Assembly: GCA_036419695.1 (NCBI GenBank)
Contig: CP143946.1
Location: 4,582,001 to 4,646,000 of the forward strand
DNA length: 64,000 nt
DNA from: [Clostridium] symbiosum
GTDB lineage: Bacteria > Bacillota > Clostridia > Lachnospirales > Lachnospiraceae
Direction: 5' to 3'
The notes beneath the pieces were generated by a model, which saw only the letters and a list, made by a program, of their open reading frames with translations, was not told where the DNA came from and did no database searches. A program made the position numbers and the translations under genes. This document shows, one piece after another, positions 16,882 through 25,821 of this stretch; position 1 is the first letter of the stretch, and the number at the start of each line of letters is the position of its first letter.

Positions 16882-17712
16882 ATGTCACACCCACATATTA
16901 CATATTATATGAATCAATTACAGAAAAGGAATCTAAAAAAACTTGCCCTTCTTTTCAGTGCCTCTCTTTCCCTCGCCCTGCTGGCTTCGGTGCCCGTCGC
17001 CCTGAACTGTGCGCGGACGGCGGAGGAGACGCTTTCCGGCGAGCTGGCGCCGCAGATTCTCCGTTTTCATGTGCTGGCCAACAGCAACAGTGAAGCGGAT
17101 CAGAATCTAAAATTAGAGGTAAAACAGCTTCTCATCGATACCATGTACGAGGATTTGGAAAATGAGGAACTCTCCAAAGAGGAGCTTATCTCTTATATAA
17201 ATGAGCATAAAACCGAGCTGGAAAATACCGCCGAATCCTATATGTTCTCCAAAGGTTTTAATTATTCCGCGGACATACGGATCGAACAGTGTTATTTTCC
17301 AACCAAAATCTACGGTGACGTTACATTTCCCTGCGGAACATATGACGCCGTCCGCGTCCTCCTGGGAAATGGCAGCGGAAAAAACTGGTGGTGCGTCCTC
17401 TATCCGCCGCTGTGTTTTTCACAGGCATCCGTCTGCGAGGTACCTGATTCTTCAAAAGAAGAGCTTAGAAATCTTCTGACTGAAAACGATTACCGAGACT
17501 TAATGAAACACCGCCGCGTAGTCTTCGGGGAGACGAAGCCCTCCGACACGAACGCCTCCAGCCCAAATCCCCCGGATAAAAATTCCGTAAGCGTTTCAGG
17601 CCAAAAAGCTCAGACAGACGCAGGCAAAAAAACGCAGACAGAAACTTCTTCAGAACCAGAAGTCACTGTCCGCGTCCGTTTCCGCCTTGCGGAGCTGTTA
17701 TCGCGAAATTAA
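16882..17712 (+). CDS. spoIIR: Stage II sporulation protein R
   Basis: SpoIIR is made in the forespore, secreted, and triggers SpoIIGA to process pro-sigma-E in the mother cell. A cytoplasmic N-terminus and a hydrophobic signal/anchor (about 19-37) are followed by the family core, ILRFHVLANSNSEADQNLKLEVK (split around residues 60-83). Further family stretches are CYFPTKIYGDVTFPCGTYDAV and GKNWWCVLYPPLCF. Beyond about residue 215 there is a Ser/Thr/Lys-rich tail before a hydrophobic end, longer than in B. subtilis. AGGAGG lies 7 bases before ATG 16882. The gene shows the organism belongs to a sporulating lineage. Confidence 0.93.
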   Translation: MSHPHITYYMNQLQKRNLKKLALLFSASLSLALLASVPVALNCARTAEETLSGELAPQILRFHVLANSNSEADQNLKLEVKQLLIDTMYEDLENEELSKEELISYINEHKTELENTAESYMFSKGFNYSADIRIEQCYFPTKIYGDVTFPCGTYDAVRVLLGNGSGKNWWCVLYPPLCFSQASVCEVPDSSKEELRNLLTENDYRDLMKHRRVVFGETKPSDTNASSPNPPDKNSVSVSGQKAQTDAGKKTQTETSSEPEVTVRVRFRLAELLSRN

Positions 17713-17765
17713 GTATCCATTACTTTAAGCTTAAACCGGTGTCCATTTTCATCTCCGGTTCCCGG

Positions 17766-19076
17766 CTATTGCCCGGCGCCCGACATCATCCCCTTAAGCG
17801 CCCAGTCATATGTCTCAAGCGCCTGGAACAGGGATATCTCTGCCGTCTGGCGGTCAATCTGTTTGCCGAGGAAGGCCGCCTGCTCCTGGAGGTATTCCAG
17901 CTGGCTTGCCATTCCAAGCTGGTACTTTCTCTCCATTGCATTCATGGCGGTAGTCTCGGTCGCCAGAGCCGCGTCTGCAAGCTCCAGAGCCGTCTGCTTC
18001 TGGTAAATATCATTATAGAGATTTACCATTGTGGCTCCGATTGTCTCTTCCAGGTTTTTGATCGTCCGCTCCATGTTCTTTTTGTCTGTGGAACCTTCGG
18101 TCATGTTCTTTAAGATCTTGTTGTCGTATCTTAAATCATAGTTGTTTTCCAGCGCCGTCTTTTTGTCTGCTTCCAGATTAAGGGCGGCGATTCTGTTCAT
18201 ATCGATAGGCGGAACTTCCCTGATATCCGGGTCGGCATTAAACTGCCAGCCGGTAGCGATGCAGAGACTCTGTTTCACTGAATCCAAAGAACTGCGGGTC
18301 TGGGTGTAGGTGGACTGGAGCGACTGTACATTTTTCTTCGCCGTCAGGATATCCGCCTGCGTTGCCATACCGAGTCCGGCTCTTGTTTCTGTGGAACGCT
18401 GCACGGCTTCCATAATCTCGATGTTTTTCTGGATGACATCCAGGCTGCTTTTCATCTGATTGTAGGAAGCGAACATGGTCTGTACCGACATGATAAGGCC
18501 GTTCTGTGTTTTTAAATATTTAAGTTTCCTGGATTCATCGTCGTCGTAAGTGCTGTCTGCCGAAATGTTCTGCTTCAGAGCGCTGTTATCCATCATGGCG
18601 GCGCCCATATACATGGCATTGTAGGACGACATCAGACTGTTGATACTGCTGATTCCCGCCTGCTTGAGAACGGCGTCGGCCTGATCTTTGGACATGTACT
18701 GAAGAGAATTTGCCAAATCCAGAAGGGAATCCGCCGTATCCCTCATATCTTCCGCCTGGCTGGATAAATCGTCGGCCGCATCTTTTAAATCCTGTCTTAC
18801 GGTTTCCGCATCGTCTTTTGTCTTGGAATCCTTATAGGAAACCTGGTTGTTCATATAGGTAGGGTTATATTCCTCCACCAGCATCTGAAGTTCGTCATAC
18901 TCCATCACGTTGTCCCTGAGCCTGGCCCAGGTCGCTTCGTCATGGGCAAATTCCGGATTTTCCGCCATTACCTGCAGCGGCGACATTACGGCCAGTGAGA
19001 CTGCCGCCAGTATCGAAAGAACTTTTTTGTTGCAAAGGGCTTTTTTATAACAAAGGACCTTCTTATTGTGCTTCAT
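17766..19076 (-). CDS. TolC-like protein, efflux partner (second copy)
   Basis: This 436-residue secreted protein has an N-terminal signal (KKVLSILAAVSLAVMSPLQVMA) and long alpha-helical coiled segments in the outer membrane efflux protein pattern. Typical blocks are TRAGLGMATQADILTAKKNVQSLQ (split around 230-255) and MERKYQLGMASQLEYLQEQAAF near the C-terminus. In Gram-negatives TolC forms the outer membrane tunnel. Here, in an apparently monoderm lineage, it may form a helical periplasmic-like conduit or wall-spanning tube. It is the last gene of the TetR-MFP-RND-TolC-TolC block and converges on spoIIR. It is a paralogue of the upstream gene, with 24 bases between them. Confidence 0.82.
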   Translation of the reverse strand: MKHNKKVLCYKKALCNKKVLSILAAVSLAVMSPLQVMAENPEFAHDEATWARLRDNVMEYDELQMLVEEYNPTYMNNQVSYKDSKTKDDAETVRQDLKDAADDLSSQAEDMRDTADSLLDLANSLQYMSKDQADAVLKQAGISSINSLMSSYNAMYMGAAMMDNSALKQNISADSTYDDDESRKLKYLKTQNGLIMSVQTMFASYNQMKSSLDVIQKNIEIMEAVQRSTETRAGLGMATQADILTAKKNVQSLQSTYTQTRSSLDSVKQSLCIATGWQFNADPDIREVPPIDMNRIAALNLEADKKTALENNYDLRYDNKILKNMTEGSTDKKNMERTIKNLEETIGATMVNLYNDIYQKQTALELADAALATETTAMNAMERKYQLGMASQLEYLQEQAAFLGKQIDRQTAEISLFQALETYDWALKGMMSGAGQ

Positions 19077-19100
19077 TTCTACTCTCCTTCTGCGCTTCCC

Positions 19101-20261
19101 TTAAGACATGATCAGGCCTTTTACCGCCCAATCATACTTCTCCATGGCTGAAAATAACTCTATGTCTGCAATTTCTTTGTTCGATTTTGAAGTAAGGTAT
19201 TCCGCCTGGGCGCTCAGATATTCAAGTTTTCCCATCATTCCCAGGGAATATTTTCTGTCTGCCGCCTGCATTTTCTGCTCTGCCGCTCCGTACTCGGAGA
19301 GGGCCGCCTCGTAGGACTGGCGCTTGGAAATCACTGTATTATAGAGGCTCTGCAGAGTGGATGCCACATCCTGCTGGGACTGGGCAACGTTTCTCTTCTT
19401 CACGTTCCTGGCCGATGAGCCGGTAGCGGAAGCGCTCTTTACCGCCTGCAGATCGTAATTGGCTCCGACCGCCGCGCTGAGATCGTTCTGCGGGTTCATC
19501 TGGTCGATCCTTGCCAAATCAGCGGAAGGCACCGGCCTTATCTCAGGCGTTGAATCATGGTTCCATCCGGTCAGGAGCAGAAGGTTCTGCCTCATATTAT
19601 CGAGGCCGTATTTCAGCTGGGCCGCGCCGCTCTCCACCTGTTTTAGCGTCTCCTGGGCCGACTGGATATCCTGGGTCGATTTCATACCCATTCCGGCCAT
19701 CCTGTTTGCCGCATCCAGATTCGCCTGCGCAAGCTCAATCTGCTTATTCATCAGCTCCTGTTTGGCCAGCGTCTCGCTGTACTGGATCATAAGCTGCTGC
19801 GTCGACGCCACCAGCTTGCTCTTCATCTGCCTCAGCGTTTTCTGGGCCGATTTACTGAGTTCTTCATTCGTGAGCTTCTGAGCCTGCTTGCGGAGTTCCT
19901 TGGCAGTCTCTTTATAGCTGTTGTACAATTCCCGGCTGGTCTCATTCAGACCGTCGGAACGCAGCTCGGCCGCCTCGTCCATCAGCTCAGACGCATCCTC
20001 TCTCAGCTCTCTCGCCGCATCCAGTGACTGCGAACTGTTTACAAGAGTGGAGTTTAGCTGCTTGTAATTCACGTTGTAATTCGCAATCCTGTTGTCAATA
20101 TCGTTGTAATCCAGAACCGTATCTTCTGCTCCGGCTCCTGCGCCGTTTATGTAAGTGGTCTGGCCCGAGGGCCCCGCAGCCGCATAAGCGGGAACGGTTA
20201 AAGATATTGCCGTCAGGGCTGCAAGAGCCGTTACAGCTATCTGTTTCCGTCTTCTTTTCAT
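19101..20261 (-). CDS. TolC-like protein, efflux partner (first copy)
   Basis: This 386-residue protein starts with a signal peptide (IAVTALAALTAISLTVPAYAA) followed by helical repeats. The internal duplication of TolC is recognisable: MAGMGMKSTQDIQSAQETLKQ near the middle and ADRKYSLGMMGKLEYLSAQAEY near the end, each in the same position as in its downstream paralogue. It likely works with the RND pump upstream. The spacer after the RND gene (20262-20381) holds a GCAGCCG/CGGCTGC hairpin without T-run, which may tune expression of the two TolC genes. Confidence 0.82.
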   Translation of the reverse strand: MKRRRKQIAVTALAALTAISLTVPAYAAAGPSGQTTYINGAGAGAEDTVLDYNDIDNRIANYNVNYKQLNSTLVNSSQSLDAARELREDASELMDEAAELRSDGLNETSRELYNSYKETAKELRKQAQKLTNEELSKSAQKTLRQMKSKLVASTQQLMIQYSETLAKQELMNKQIELAQANLDAANRMAGMGMKSTQDIQSAQETLKQVESGAAQLKYGLDNMRQNLLLLTGWNHDSTPEIRPVPSADLARIDQMNPQNDLSAAVGANYDLQAVKSASATGSSARNVKKRNVAQSQQDVASTLQSLYNTVISKRQSYEAALSEYGAAEQKMQAADRKYSLGMMGKLEYLSAQAEYLTSKSNKEIADIELFSAMEKYDWAVKGLIMS

Positions 20262-20311
20262 TTATATTTTTTCACCTCCGCAGCTTTTTTGTCCACGGTT
20301 TCCATCTGTGT

Positions 20312-20337
20312 GCAGCCGTCCCGACAGGGGCGGCTGC
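20312..20337 (-). other. Hairpin inside efflux operon
   Basis: GCAGCCG and CGGCTGC arms with a 12-base loop lie between the RND gene and the first TolC-like gene. There is no U-tract, so termination is unlikely. It may be an mRNA processing or stabilising stem. Confidence 0.4.
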
Positions 20338-20381
20338 AGTCTAACATCTTACCACGCTACCATTTTACCACACATTTACCA

Positions 20382-23300
20382 TTAATCCACATCCAATTCT
20401 TCCCTGTGGCCTCTGTTCATCAGAGTGTAGTAAATCGGCAGCATTAAAAGGGATAATGTCGTGGATGCCATCAGGCCGCCCACATTTACAAGGGCCATGC
20501 CCTGCATCATCTCACCGCTGTCACCGATTGCAAGAGCCATAGGAATCATGGCTACAACGGTCGTCAGAGTTGTCATGAGGATAGGACGGAGCCTTGTCGC
20601 TCCGGCTTCAATCAGGGCCGTATCACGATCCATATCGCTTCTGTACTGGTTGGCCGTATCCACATAGAGAATACCGTTGTTAACAACCGTACCGACCAGC
20701 ATCAGGAATCCCAGAAGGGACGGCATACTGATGGTCGCATCGGCCAGGAACATGAGGCCGAATGAACCAATCAGGCTGAACGGGATTGTCGTCATAACCA
20801 TGATTGAGAACTTCGGTGACTCAAACTGGGCCGCCATAACTACGAAAATCAGGAAGATAGCAAGGGCAATCGCACCTGCCAGTGCGGAGAATTCTTCCGC
20901 CATCGCTTCATCCATGCTGTTCTGGGCTCTTGTAATGCTCTCGGACATGTTTGGAAGCACCACCTCTTTATAAATCGTGGTTTCAAGTGCATCCTGATCA
21001 TCTTTGGCAATTCCCTTTACAAAATCGCCTGTAATTGTTACCTGATACTCTTTATCGCTTCTGATAATGTTCTGCGGGCTGTCTTTAAAATATATATCGG
21101 CAATGTCGGTCAGGGCTACGGAACCGCCTGTCGGTGTGTCTAACACGATACCCTTTACCTGGTCGATGGCATCGTATTCCCCGTCGGGATACTCCACCAT
21201 GACACTGATCTCGCCGCCGTCCACATCCAGCGTGGTGGCTTCCTTGCCGCTCAGCATCAGATTGACCGTACCGCCCACCTGTGCAGGGGTCAGTCCCTCG
21301 GCCGCCGCCTTCAGCGGATCCACATCAATCTTTACTACCGGCGCGGAGTTTTCCAGGGATGAATGGATTCTTGTAACTTCGGAGCGGTGCTTCAGCGCCT
21401 GGACAATCTTATCCGACGCCTCTTTCAACTCGTCATACTGGGTACTCTGCAGAATATACTCTACTCCGTCATTTCCACCGCCCATCATGCTCATTGCGCT
21501 CTGGGAGGACAGTGTAATATTGGTGTCCGGAATCATGGTAAGAACCGGTCTCCACTCATCCACCACCTCATTCGTAGTCCGTTTTCTGTCATCTTTTAAG
21601 TAGGCTGTCAGGGATGCCGACGAACCTCCTCCAATACTGAGTCCGCTGCTTCCGTAGGAGAGCATGTAGGACTCCACATCCTCGTCTTTGGAGACGTAAT
21701 CTTCCACTTTGGTCAGTATTTCATTGGCCTTCTCAATTCCCAACCCCGGCCTAAGTTCTACCGTTATGGAGACGGTACCCTGGTCGTTAGCAGGCATCAG
21801 CTCCATTTTAAGCTGGGTTGCAAGAAAAATGGAAATAACCAGCAAGCCGACTGTCGTAAACATAACCGTTTTCTTCTTCGGAAGAAGCGATTTCATGATG
21901 TTTCTGTATCCATTCTGCATCTTCTCCACGAGACCGGAAAGAGGTGCGTTATTTCGTTCCTTCGGCCGGTACATCGTGTAGCACAACGGCACGATGGTCA
22001 TAGCGGAAATCAGGGATGCAACCATACAGAATACAATCGTAAAGCCAAGCGGTTTAAACATCTGTCCCGTCATACCGGACAGGAATGCCAGCGGCAGGAA
22101 TACAACGCAGGTTGTGGCCGTCGAACCGATGATGGACTGAATCACAATGCTGCTGCCTTCCAGGGCCGCCTTGTGGAATTCGTTGAATCCTTTTCCCTTT
22201 GTTGAACGGAAACAGCTCTCCAAAACTACGATGGAGTTATCTACCATCATACCGACGCCCAGCACCAGGCTGCCCAGCGTGATAACGTTGAGCGAAAATC
22301 CCATTACCCTCATCATGACGAGAGCCGCCAGGATTGACACGGGAATGGACGTACCTACGATCAGGGACGCCTTCAGGTCTCCGAAGAACAGGAAAATAAT
22401 CACCATGGAAATGATGACTGCCGCTATCATCGTCTGCAGCACGCTGATCAGCGAACTGTTGATCTGATCACTGTTGTCATTTACTACAACGATTTCAAGG
22501 TCTGGGTTTACTTCAGTTAAATGAGAAATTGTTCTGTTAACTGCTTTGGATACCTCCATCGCCGAACTTTTCTGCTGTTTTTTTACGCCAAGGGCAATGG
22601 TATCCTTACCGTTATAGCGTCCGATACCGGCCGCGTCCTTAAGTGTGGAGTTGATGTTCGCCACATCTTCAAGGTAAATGGTATTGCCGTTACCAAGTGT
22701 GATCGGGATCCGTTTCAGGCTCTCCATATCTTTAAAATCCACACCCGTGGTGACGGAAAGGCTCTGACTTCCCACCTCGGTGCTTCCGGCCGGATATGCC
22801 AGGTTGGCGGATGCTACGGCCGTAACCAGGGAATTTATGTTCAGGTGATACTGTTTGAGCTTCTCCGGAATCACTTCCACCTTGATGTACTCTTCACGTC
22901 CGCCGCTGATGTCCACGCTGGCAACGGAAGAAATTTTCTCAATCTCGGGAACGATTTTCTCGTCCACATAGTTATAAAGGTTATCTGCCTTGTCATTGTT
23001 GACGGCCAGATACATGGTTGCCTGGTCGTTGATATTGAACTCCATGATTGTCGGGGTATCCACATCGTCCGGCAGGCTGTTCTTCATGGCATCCGTCTTT
23101 TTCTTTAAGTCGGAGTACGCTTTATCCATATCCGTGCCGTATTCATACTGCAAAAGGACCATGGACATATTTTCATTGGAATAGCTGTTTACGGATTTAA
23201 TGCCGTTCAGTGTTCCAATCTCATCTTCTATCGGTTTGGTAACCAGTTGGTCAACGTCCTCCGGGTTGGCCCCCGGATAAACAGCAAATACTACCACCAT

Positions 23301-23429
23301 CGGCATTTCCATCTCCGGAGTCAGCTCCAGTTTTGATGAAAAAACGGATGAAATACCAAATACGATCAGACAAAGAACTGCCAGGATCGTTGTGACCGGG
23401 CGTTTCAGGACGCTTCTTGTTAATCCCAT
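20382..23429 (-). CDS. RND-family efflux transporter, SwrC/HAE1-like
   Basis: This 1015-residue proton-driven exporter has the AcrB layout: TM1 at the N-terminus, two large extracytoplasmic loops, and TM2-6 and TM8-12 clusters. TM4 reads GVGMMVDNSIVV, keeping one of the two AcrB proton-relay Asp (D397; the neighbour is Asn398). TM10 has VGTVVNNGIL where AcrB has its Lys. This VDN/VVNN pattern is typical of Gram-positive HAE1 pumps such as B. subtilis SwrC. Possible substrates are surfactants, lipids or antimicrobial peptides, not determinable here. It follows the adaptor gene with a 12-base gap; GAGG precedes ATG 23429. Confidence 0.9.
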   Translation of the reverse strand: MGLTRSVLKRPVTTILAVLCLIVFGISSVFSSKLELTPEMEMPMVVVFAVYPGANPEDVDQLVTKPIEDEIGTLNGIKSVNSYSNENMSMVLLQYEYGTDMDKAYSDLKKKTDAMKNSLPDDVDTPTIMEFNINDQATMYLAVNNDKADNLYNYVDEKIVPEIEKISSVASVDISGGREEYIKVEVIPEKLKQYHLNINSLVTAVASANLAYPAGSTEVGSQSLSVTTGVDFKDMESLKRIPITLGNGNTIYLEDVANINSTLKDAAGIGRYNGKDTIALGVKKQQKSSAMEVSKAVNRTISHLTEVNPDLEIVVVNDNSDQINSSLISVLQTMIAAVIISMVIIFLFFGDLKASLIVGTSIPVSILAALVMMRVMGFSLNVITLGSLVLGVGMMVDNSIVVLESCFRSTKGKGFNEFHKAALEGSSIVIQSIIGSTATTCVVFLPLAFLSGMTGQMFKPLGFTIVFCMVASLISAMTIVPLCYTMYRPKERNNAPLSGLVEKMQNGYRNIMKSLLPKKKTVMFTTVGLLVISIFLATQLKMELMPANDQGTVSITVELRPGLGIEKANEILTKVEDYVSKDEDVESYMLSYGSSGLSIGGGSSASLTAYLKDDRKRTTNEVVDEWRPVLTMIPDTNITLSSQSAMSMMGGGNDGVEYILQSTQYDELKEASDKIVQALKHRSEVTRIHSSLENSAPVVKIDVDPLKAAAEGLTPAQVGGTVNLMLSGKEATTLDVDGGEISVMVEYPDGEYDAIDQVKGIVLDTPTGGSVALTDIADIYFKDSPQNIIRSDKEYQVTITGDFVKGIAKDDQDALETTIYKEVVLPNMSESITRAQNSMDEAMAEEFSALAGAIALAIFLIFVVMAAQFESPKFSIMVMTTIPFSLIGSFGLMFLADATISMPSLLGFLMLVGTVVNNGILYVDTANQYRSDMDRDTALIEAGATRLRPILMTTLTTVVAMIPMALAIGDSGEMMQGMALVNVGGLMASTTLSLLMLPIYYTLMNRGHREELDVD

Positions 23430-23441
23430 TTAATGGCCTCC

Positions 23442-24587
23442 TTATTTCGCATCTGCTTCTGTCGTGTTTTCTGTCGTGTTTTCTGTCGTGTCTGTTGATG
23501 CGCCGTCTGCTTCGCCGGCAGTATCCGCTCCGGCTGTCTCTCCCAGGATATCTACCTGTGAACCTTCAAACAGCTCGGAACTCCATGTAACAATTACATC
23601 ATCTTCCGCAGTAAGGCCGTCCGTAATCTCTGTTTTATCCGCATCGTAGATGCCCACTTCCACCGGCACTTCATGTACCGCGTTATCTTTATATGTATAA
23701 ACCATGGCATTTCCGCCCTGATAATAAATGGCGTCGGTCGGAACCATCATGACATTCTCGGCCTTGCTGGATGTCACATAAAGTTTTACCTGCGCTCCCG
23801 TGGCCAGGGCATCGGCTCCTTCCAGGGATGCTTTTACCTTGAAAAGGCCTGTGGATGCATCTACCATGGAACTGATTTCCGTGATCACGCCGTGGTATTC
23901 ACTGCCGTTTTTCTCTACTCTGATTGGATCACCCATGCTCAGGCCGTTTACAACACGCTCGGTAACATTAAAGGATACCGCTTTTGTGCCTTCTCCGGAA
24001 ATAACACAGAGAACATTGGACTGTGCCACATTGTCATGCACTTCCACATTAAAACTTTCTACAAGACCTCCGATAGGGGCCGTGATGGTGCTGAATTCAA
24101 TCTGGTTGTCATAGGCCAGCTTTGCCGCATCATACTGAAGCTTTGCCAGCTTCGCACTGCTCTGCACCTGCTCATACTGCTGCTGGGAAATATCGCCGCT
24201 CTGAAGCAGGACGCTCATCCTCTGAAGATTTGTATTGGCATCCTGGAGAGATACCGACGCGGTATCCAGCTGGATCTTTGCGCCATCCACCTGTTTGGTG
24301 TCGATATGGAGCAATTTCTGTCCTTCCTCCACATAATCTCCTGCCTTTACATAGACATCGGTGACCTCTCCGGCTACCTTCGGTATAATATATACGATGT
24401 CAGATGGTTCTACGGTACCGGTTAACCCGGTAAACAGCTCAATATTTCCAATCTCAGGCTTCTGTATGGAAACCAGTGGAATGGATGCTGCCACCACCTG
24501 CTCCTTCGGCTTTAAGAACCTGGGCACGATAATTGCCGCTGCTGCCACAATCACTACGGCTGTAATGATTACACTTTTTTTCTTCAT
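23442..24587 (-). CDS. Membrane-fusion (periplasmic adaptor) protein of RND pump
   Basis: This is a 381-residue adaptor with an N-terminal membrane anchor (SVIITAVVIVAAAAIIV), a lipoyl-like half (TGTVEPSDIVYIIPKVAGEVTDVYVKAG split around 50-78), a helical hairpin and the returning lipoyl half (TITAPIGGLVESFNVEVHD). A beta-barrel and membrane-proximal domain follow. It bridges the RND pump and its TolC-like partners. ATG 24587 is chosen over 24623 because AGGAGG lies 6 bases upstream. The last 30 residues are a Thr/Glu/Ala-rich tail with a short DNA repeat. It is the first structural gene after tetR. Confidence 0.9.
   Translation of the reverse strand: MKKKSVIITAVVIVAAAAIIVPRFLKPKEQVVAASIPLVSIQKPEIGNIELFTGLTGTVEPSDIVYIIPKVAGEVTDVYVKAGDYVEEGQKLLHIDTKQVDGAKIQLDTASVSLQDANTNLQRMSVLLQSGDISQQQYEQVQSSAKLAKLQYDAAKLAYDNQIEFSTITAPIGGLVESFNVEVHDNVAQSNVLCVISGEGTKAVSFNVTERVVNGLSMGDPIRVEKNGSEYHGVITEISSMVDASTGLFKVKASLEGADALATGAQVKLYVTSSKAENVMMVPTDAIYYQGGNAMVYTYKDNAVHEVPVEVGIYDADKTEITDGLTAEDDVIVTWSSELFEGSQVDILGETAGADTAGEADGASTDTTENTTENTTEADAK
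23459..23494 (-). repeat. 12-bp tandem repeat in adaptor C-terminus
   Basis: Three copies of ctgtcgtgtttt (the last diverged) encode the TTEN-TTEN-TTEA tail of the adaptor. The period is a multiple of three, so slippage changes tail length only. Confidence 0.65.
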
Positions 24588-24680
24588 GTTGTCCTCCTGT
24601 TTCGTCCTCTTTCTTTGTTTCAAAATTTTTGTTCTGAATCTTTGATTGCTAAAATCTCTGTTTCAAAATTCTATGGTGTT

Positions 24681-24700
24681 CCAAATTATATAATTATTGG
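24681..24700 (-). promoter_or_regulatory. Possible TetR operator/-10 upstream of efflux genes
   Basis: An imperfect palindrome CCAAA-TTATATAA-TTATTGG lies between tetR and the adaptor gene and includes TATAAT on the minus strand. The half-site spacing is asymmetric and no good -35 is seen, so this is a weak call. Confidence 0.25.
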
Positions 24701-24758
24701 TATTCTATGATTTCTATGACTATAAAAAGCGGGCGTCCGGCTGTTTATCTTTTTTCCA

Positions 24759-25406
24759 TCAATTCCCCGCCCGTCCTTCCGAGCCGCTGTTGCATATCCC
24801 GTATTTCAGAATCTGCAGTTTGATGGCAAAACGCTCCTTAATCCTTTCCACCGGCACTTCTTCAAAATAAGACTTTATTTCCATGGCGATATTGAACATC
24901 GCAAGCTGGAAAAAGCAGTGGAATTCTTCATAATCCCTGGCTGCCATAAGCCGTTTGTCAGTGTTTTCGTAAATCCAATGCTCGATTTCTTCATTTTTAT
25001 GCCCGTATGCATTGTTGATTCTTTCCGAAAAGCCCTTTAAGATCTCTTCCGAACCCGTGTGGCACATCACGCTTTTGATAAATGCGAACTGCTCTTTTCC
25101 GGAACAATAGTCAAGCGTTTTCAGCAGCAGTTTCTCAAGCATCTTCCAGATATCTCCATCCGACTCCGTCAGCGCTTCCCTGCAGAATTCCCTGAGCCTG
25201 TTCTGGCTGTCCTCAAAGATACAGCCCAGAAGATCCCATTTATCTTCAAAATATGTATAGAAACTTCCCCTGGAGATCTCCGCTTCCTTGATAATCTGGT
25301 TGATAGACACCTTATCAACCGGAACACGCGCAAACTCTTTTACCGCTGCGCTGCAGATAATTCTCTTTTTCTCGTCCGGGAGCCTGTAAAACCGTTCTGT
25401 TGGCAT
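24759..25406 (-). CDS. TetR/AcrR-family transcriptional regulator
   Basis: This 215-residue regulator has an N-terminal HTH: KVSINQIIKEAEISRGSFYTYF (split around residues 36-57) is the TetR signature, followed by DKWDLLGCIF. The C-terminal ligand-binding domain is variable. Directly upstream of the adaptor gene on the same strand, it most likely represses the efflux block. The 171-base gap to the adaptor contains an AT-rich inverted repeat (CCAA..TTATATAA..TTGG, 24681-24700) overlapping a TATAAT, a possible operator, but weak. A G-rich ribosome site precedes ATG 25406. Confidence 0.88.
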   Translation of the reverse strand: MPTERFYRLPDEKKRIICSAAVKEFARVPVDKVSINQIIKEAEISRGSFYTYFEDKWDLLGCIFEDSQNRLREFCREALTESDGDIWKMLEKLLLKTLDYCSGKEQFAFIKSVMCHTGSEEILKGFSERINNAYGHKNEEIEHWIYENTDKRLMAARDYEEFHCFFQLAMFNIAMEIKSYFEEVPVERIKERFAIKLQILKYGICNSGSEGRAGN

Positions 25407-25529
25407 AAACCTTCCCCCCTGATATTCATATTTTCAACGTCTGCCGTCACCCTGCGTAAAAATAACACAATGCTGTAAATTTTACCAGCGGTAGTATTTA
25501 CCAGCAGATGGCCGGCAGTAATAAAACAT

Positions 25530-25589
25530 ACCCTCCGCAAGCTTTGCATTGCCACTCAGGAACCAGGAATCCCGCCCTCGGGATTCCTG
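25530..25589 (-). repeat. Gene-end repeat, diverged copy, with adjacent hairpin
   Basis: On the minus strand a CAGGAATCCCG/CGGGATTCCTG hairpin (25564-25589) is followed by GAGTGGCAATGCAAAGCTTGCGG. This is related to the copies at 34.82 and 43.68 kb, which also follow a strong hairpin. Confidence 0.5.
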
Positions 25590-25688
25590 CGCTGCCGCGC
25601 GGCTGCTTCTGCAACTATTTACCTCTGTGCGGCATGTGCATCCCCGCGGAGCGTTTTTCGATTCTTAGGACATAATTTCCTATGAATT

Positions 25689-25736
25689 AAAAAAGGTGAC
25701 AGGCTGTCATTTATTATAGTGACAGCCTGTCACCTT
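25689..25736 (-). terminator. Intrinsic terminator of ispE-gntR-reductase operon
   Basis: A perfect 17-bp stem (AAGGTGACAGGCTGTCA and its complement) with a 10-base loop is followed on the minus strand by a T-run (plus-strand A-run to 25689). It lies 86 bases past the reductase stop. Confidence 0.85.
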
Positions 25737-25821
25737 GTCAATAGGCTTATGAAAAGTTTATACAATTTTAACTTTATTGTAACGATCATTCTCCGTCAGG
25801 CGTACAAATGCAGGTATATCC

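Larger units (their letters stand above)
25407..25821. other. Intergenic region between tetR and aldo/keto reductase genes
   Basis: This region is non-coding by inspection. It holds a diverged copy of the gene-end repeat (about 25530-25560), an adjacent 11-bp hairpin (25564-25589) and the terminator of the reductase operon (25689-25736). The part nearest tetR (25407-25530) should carry the tetR promoter, but I see no clear one. Confidence 0.6.
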
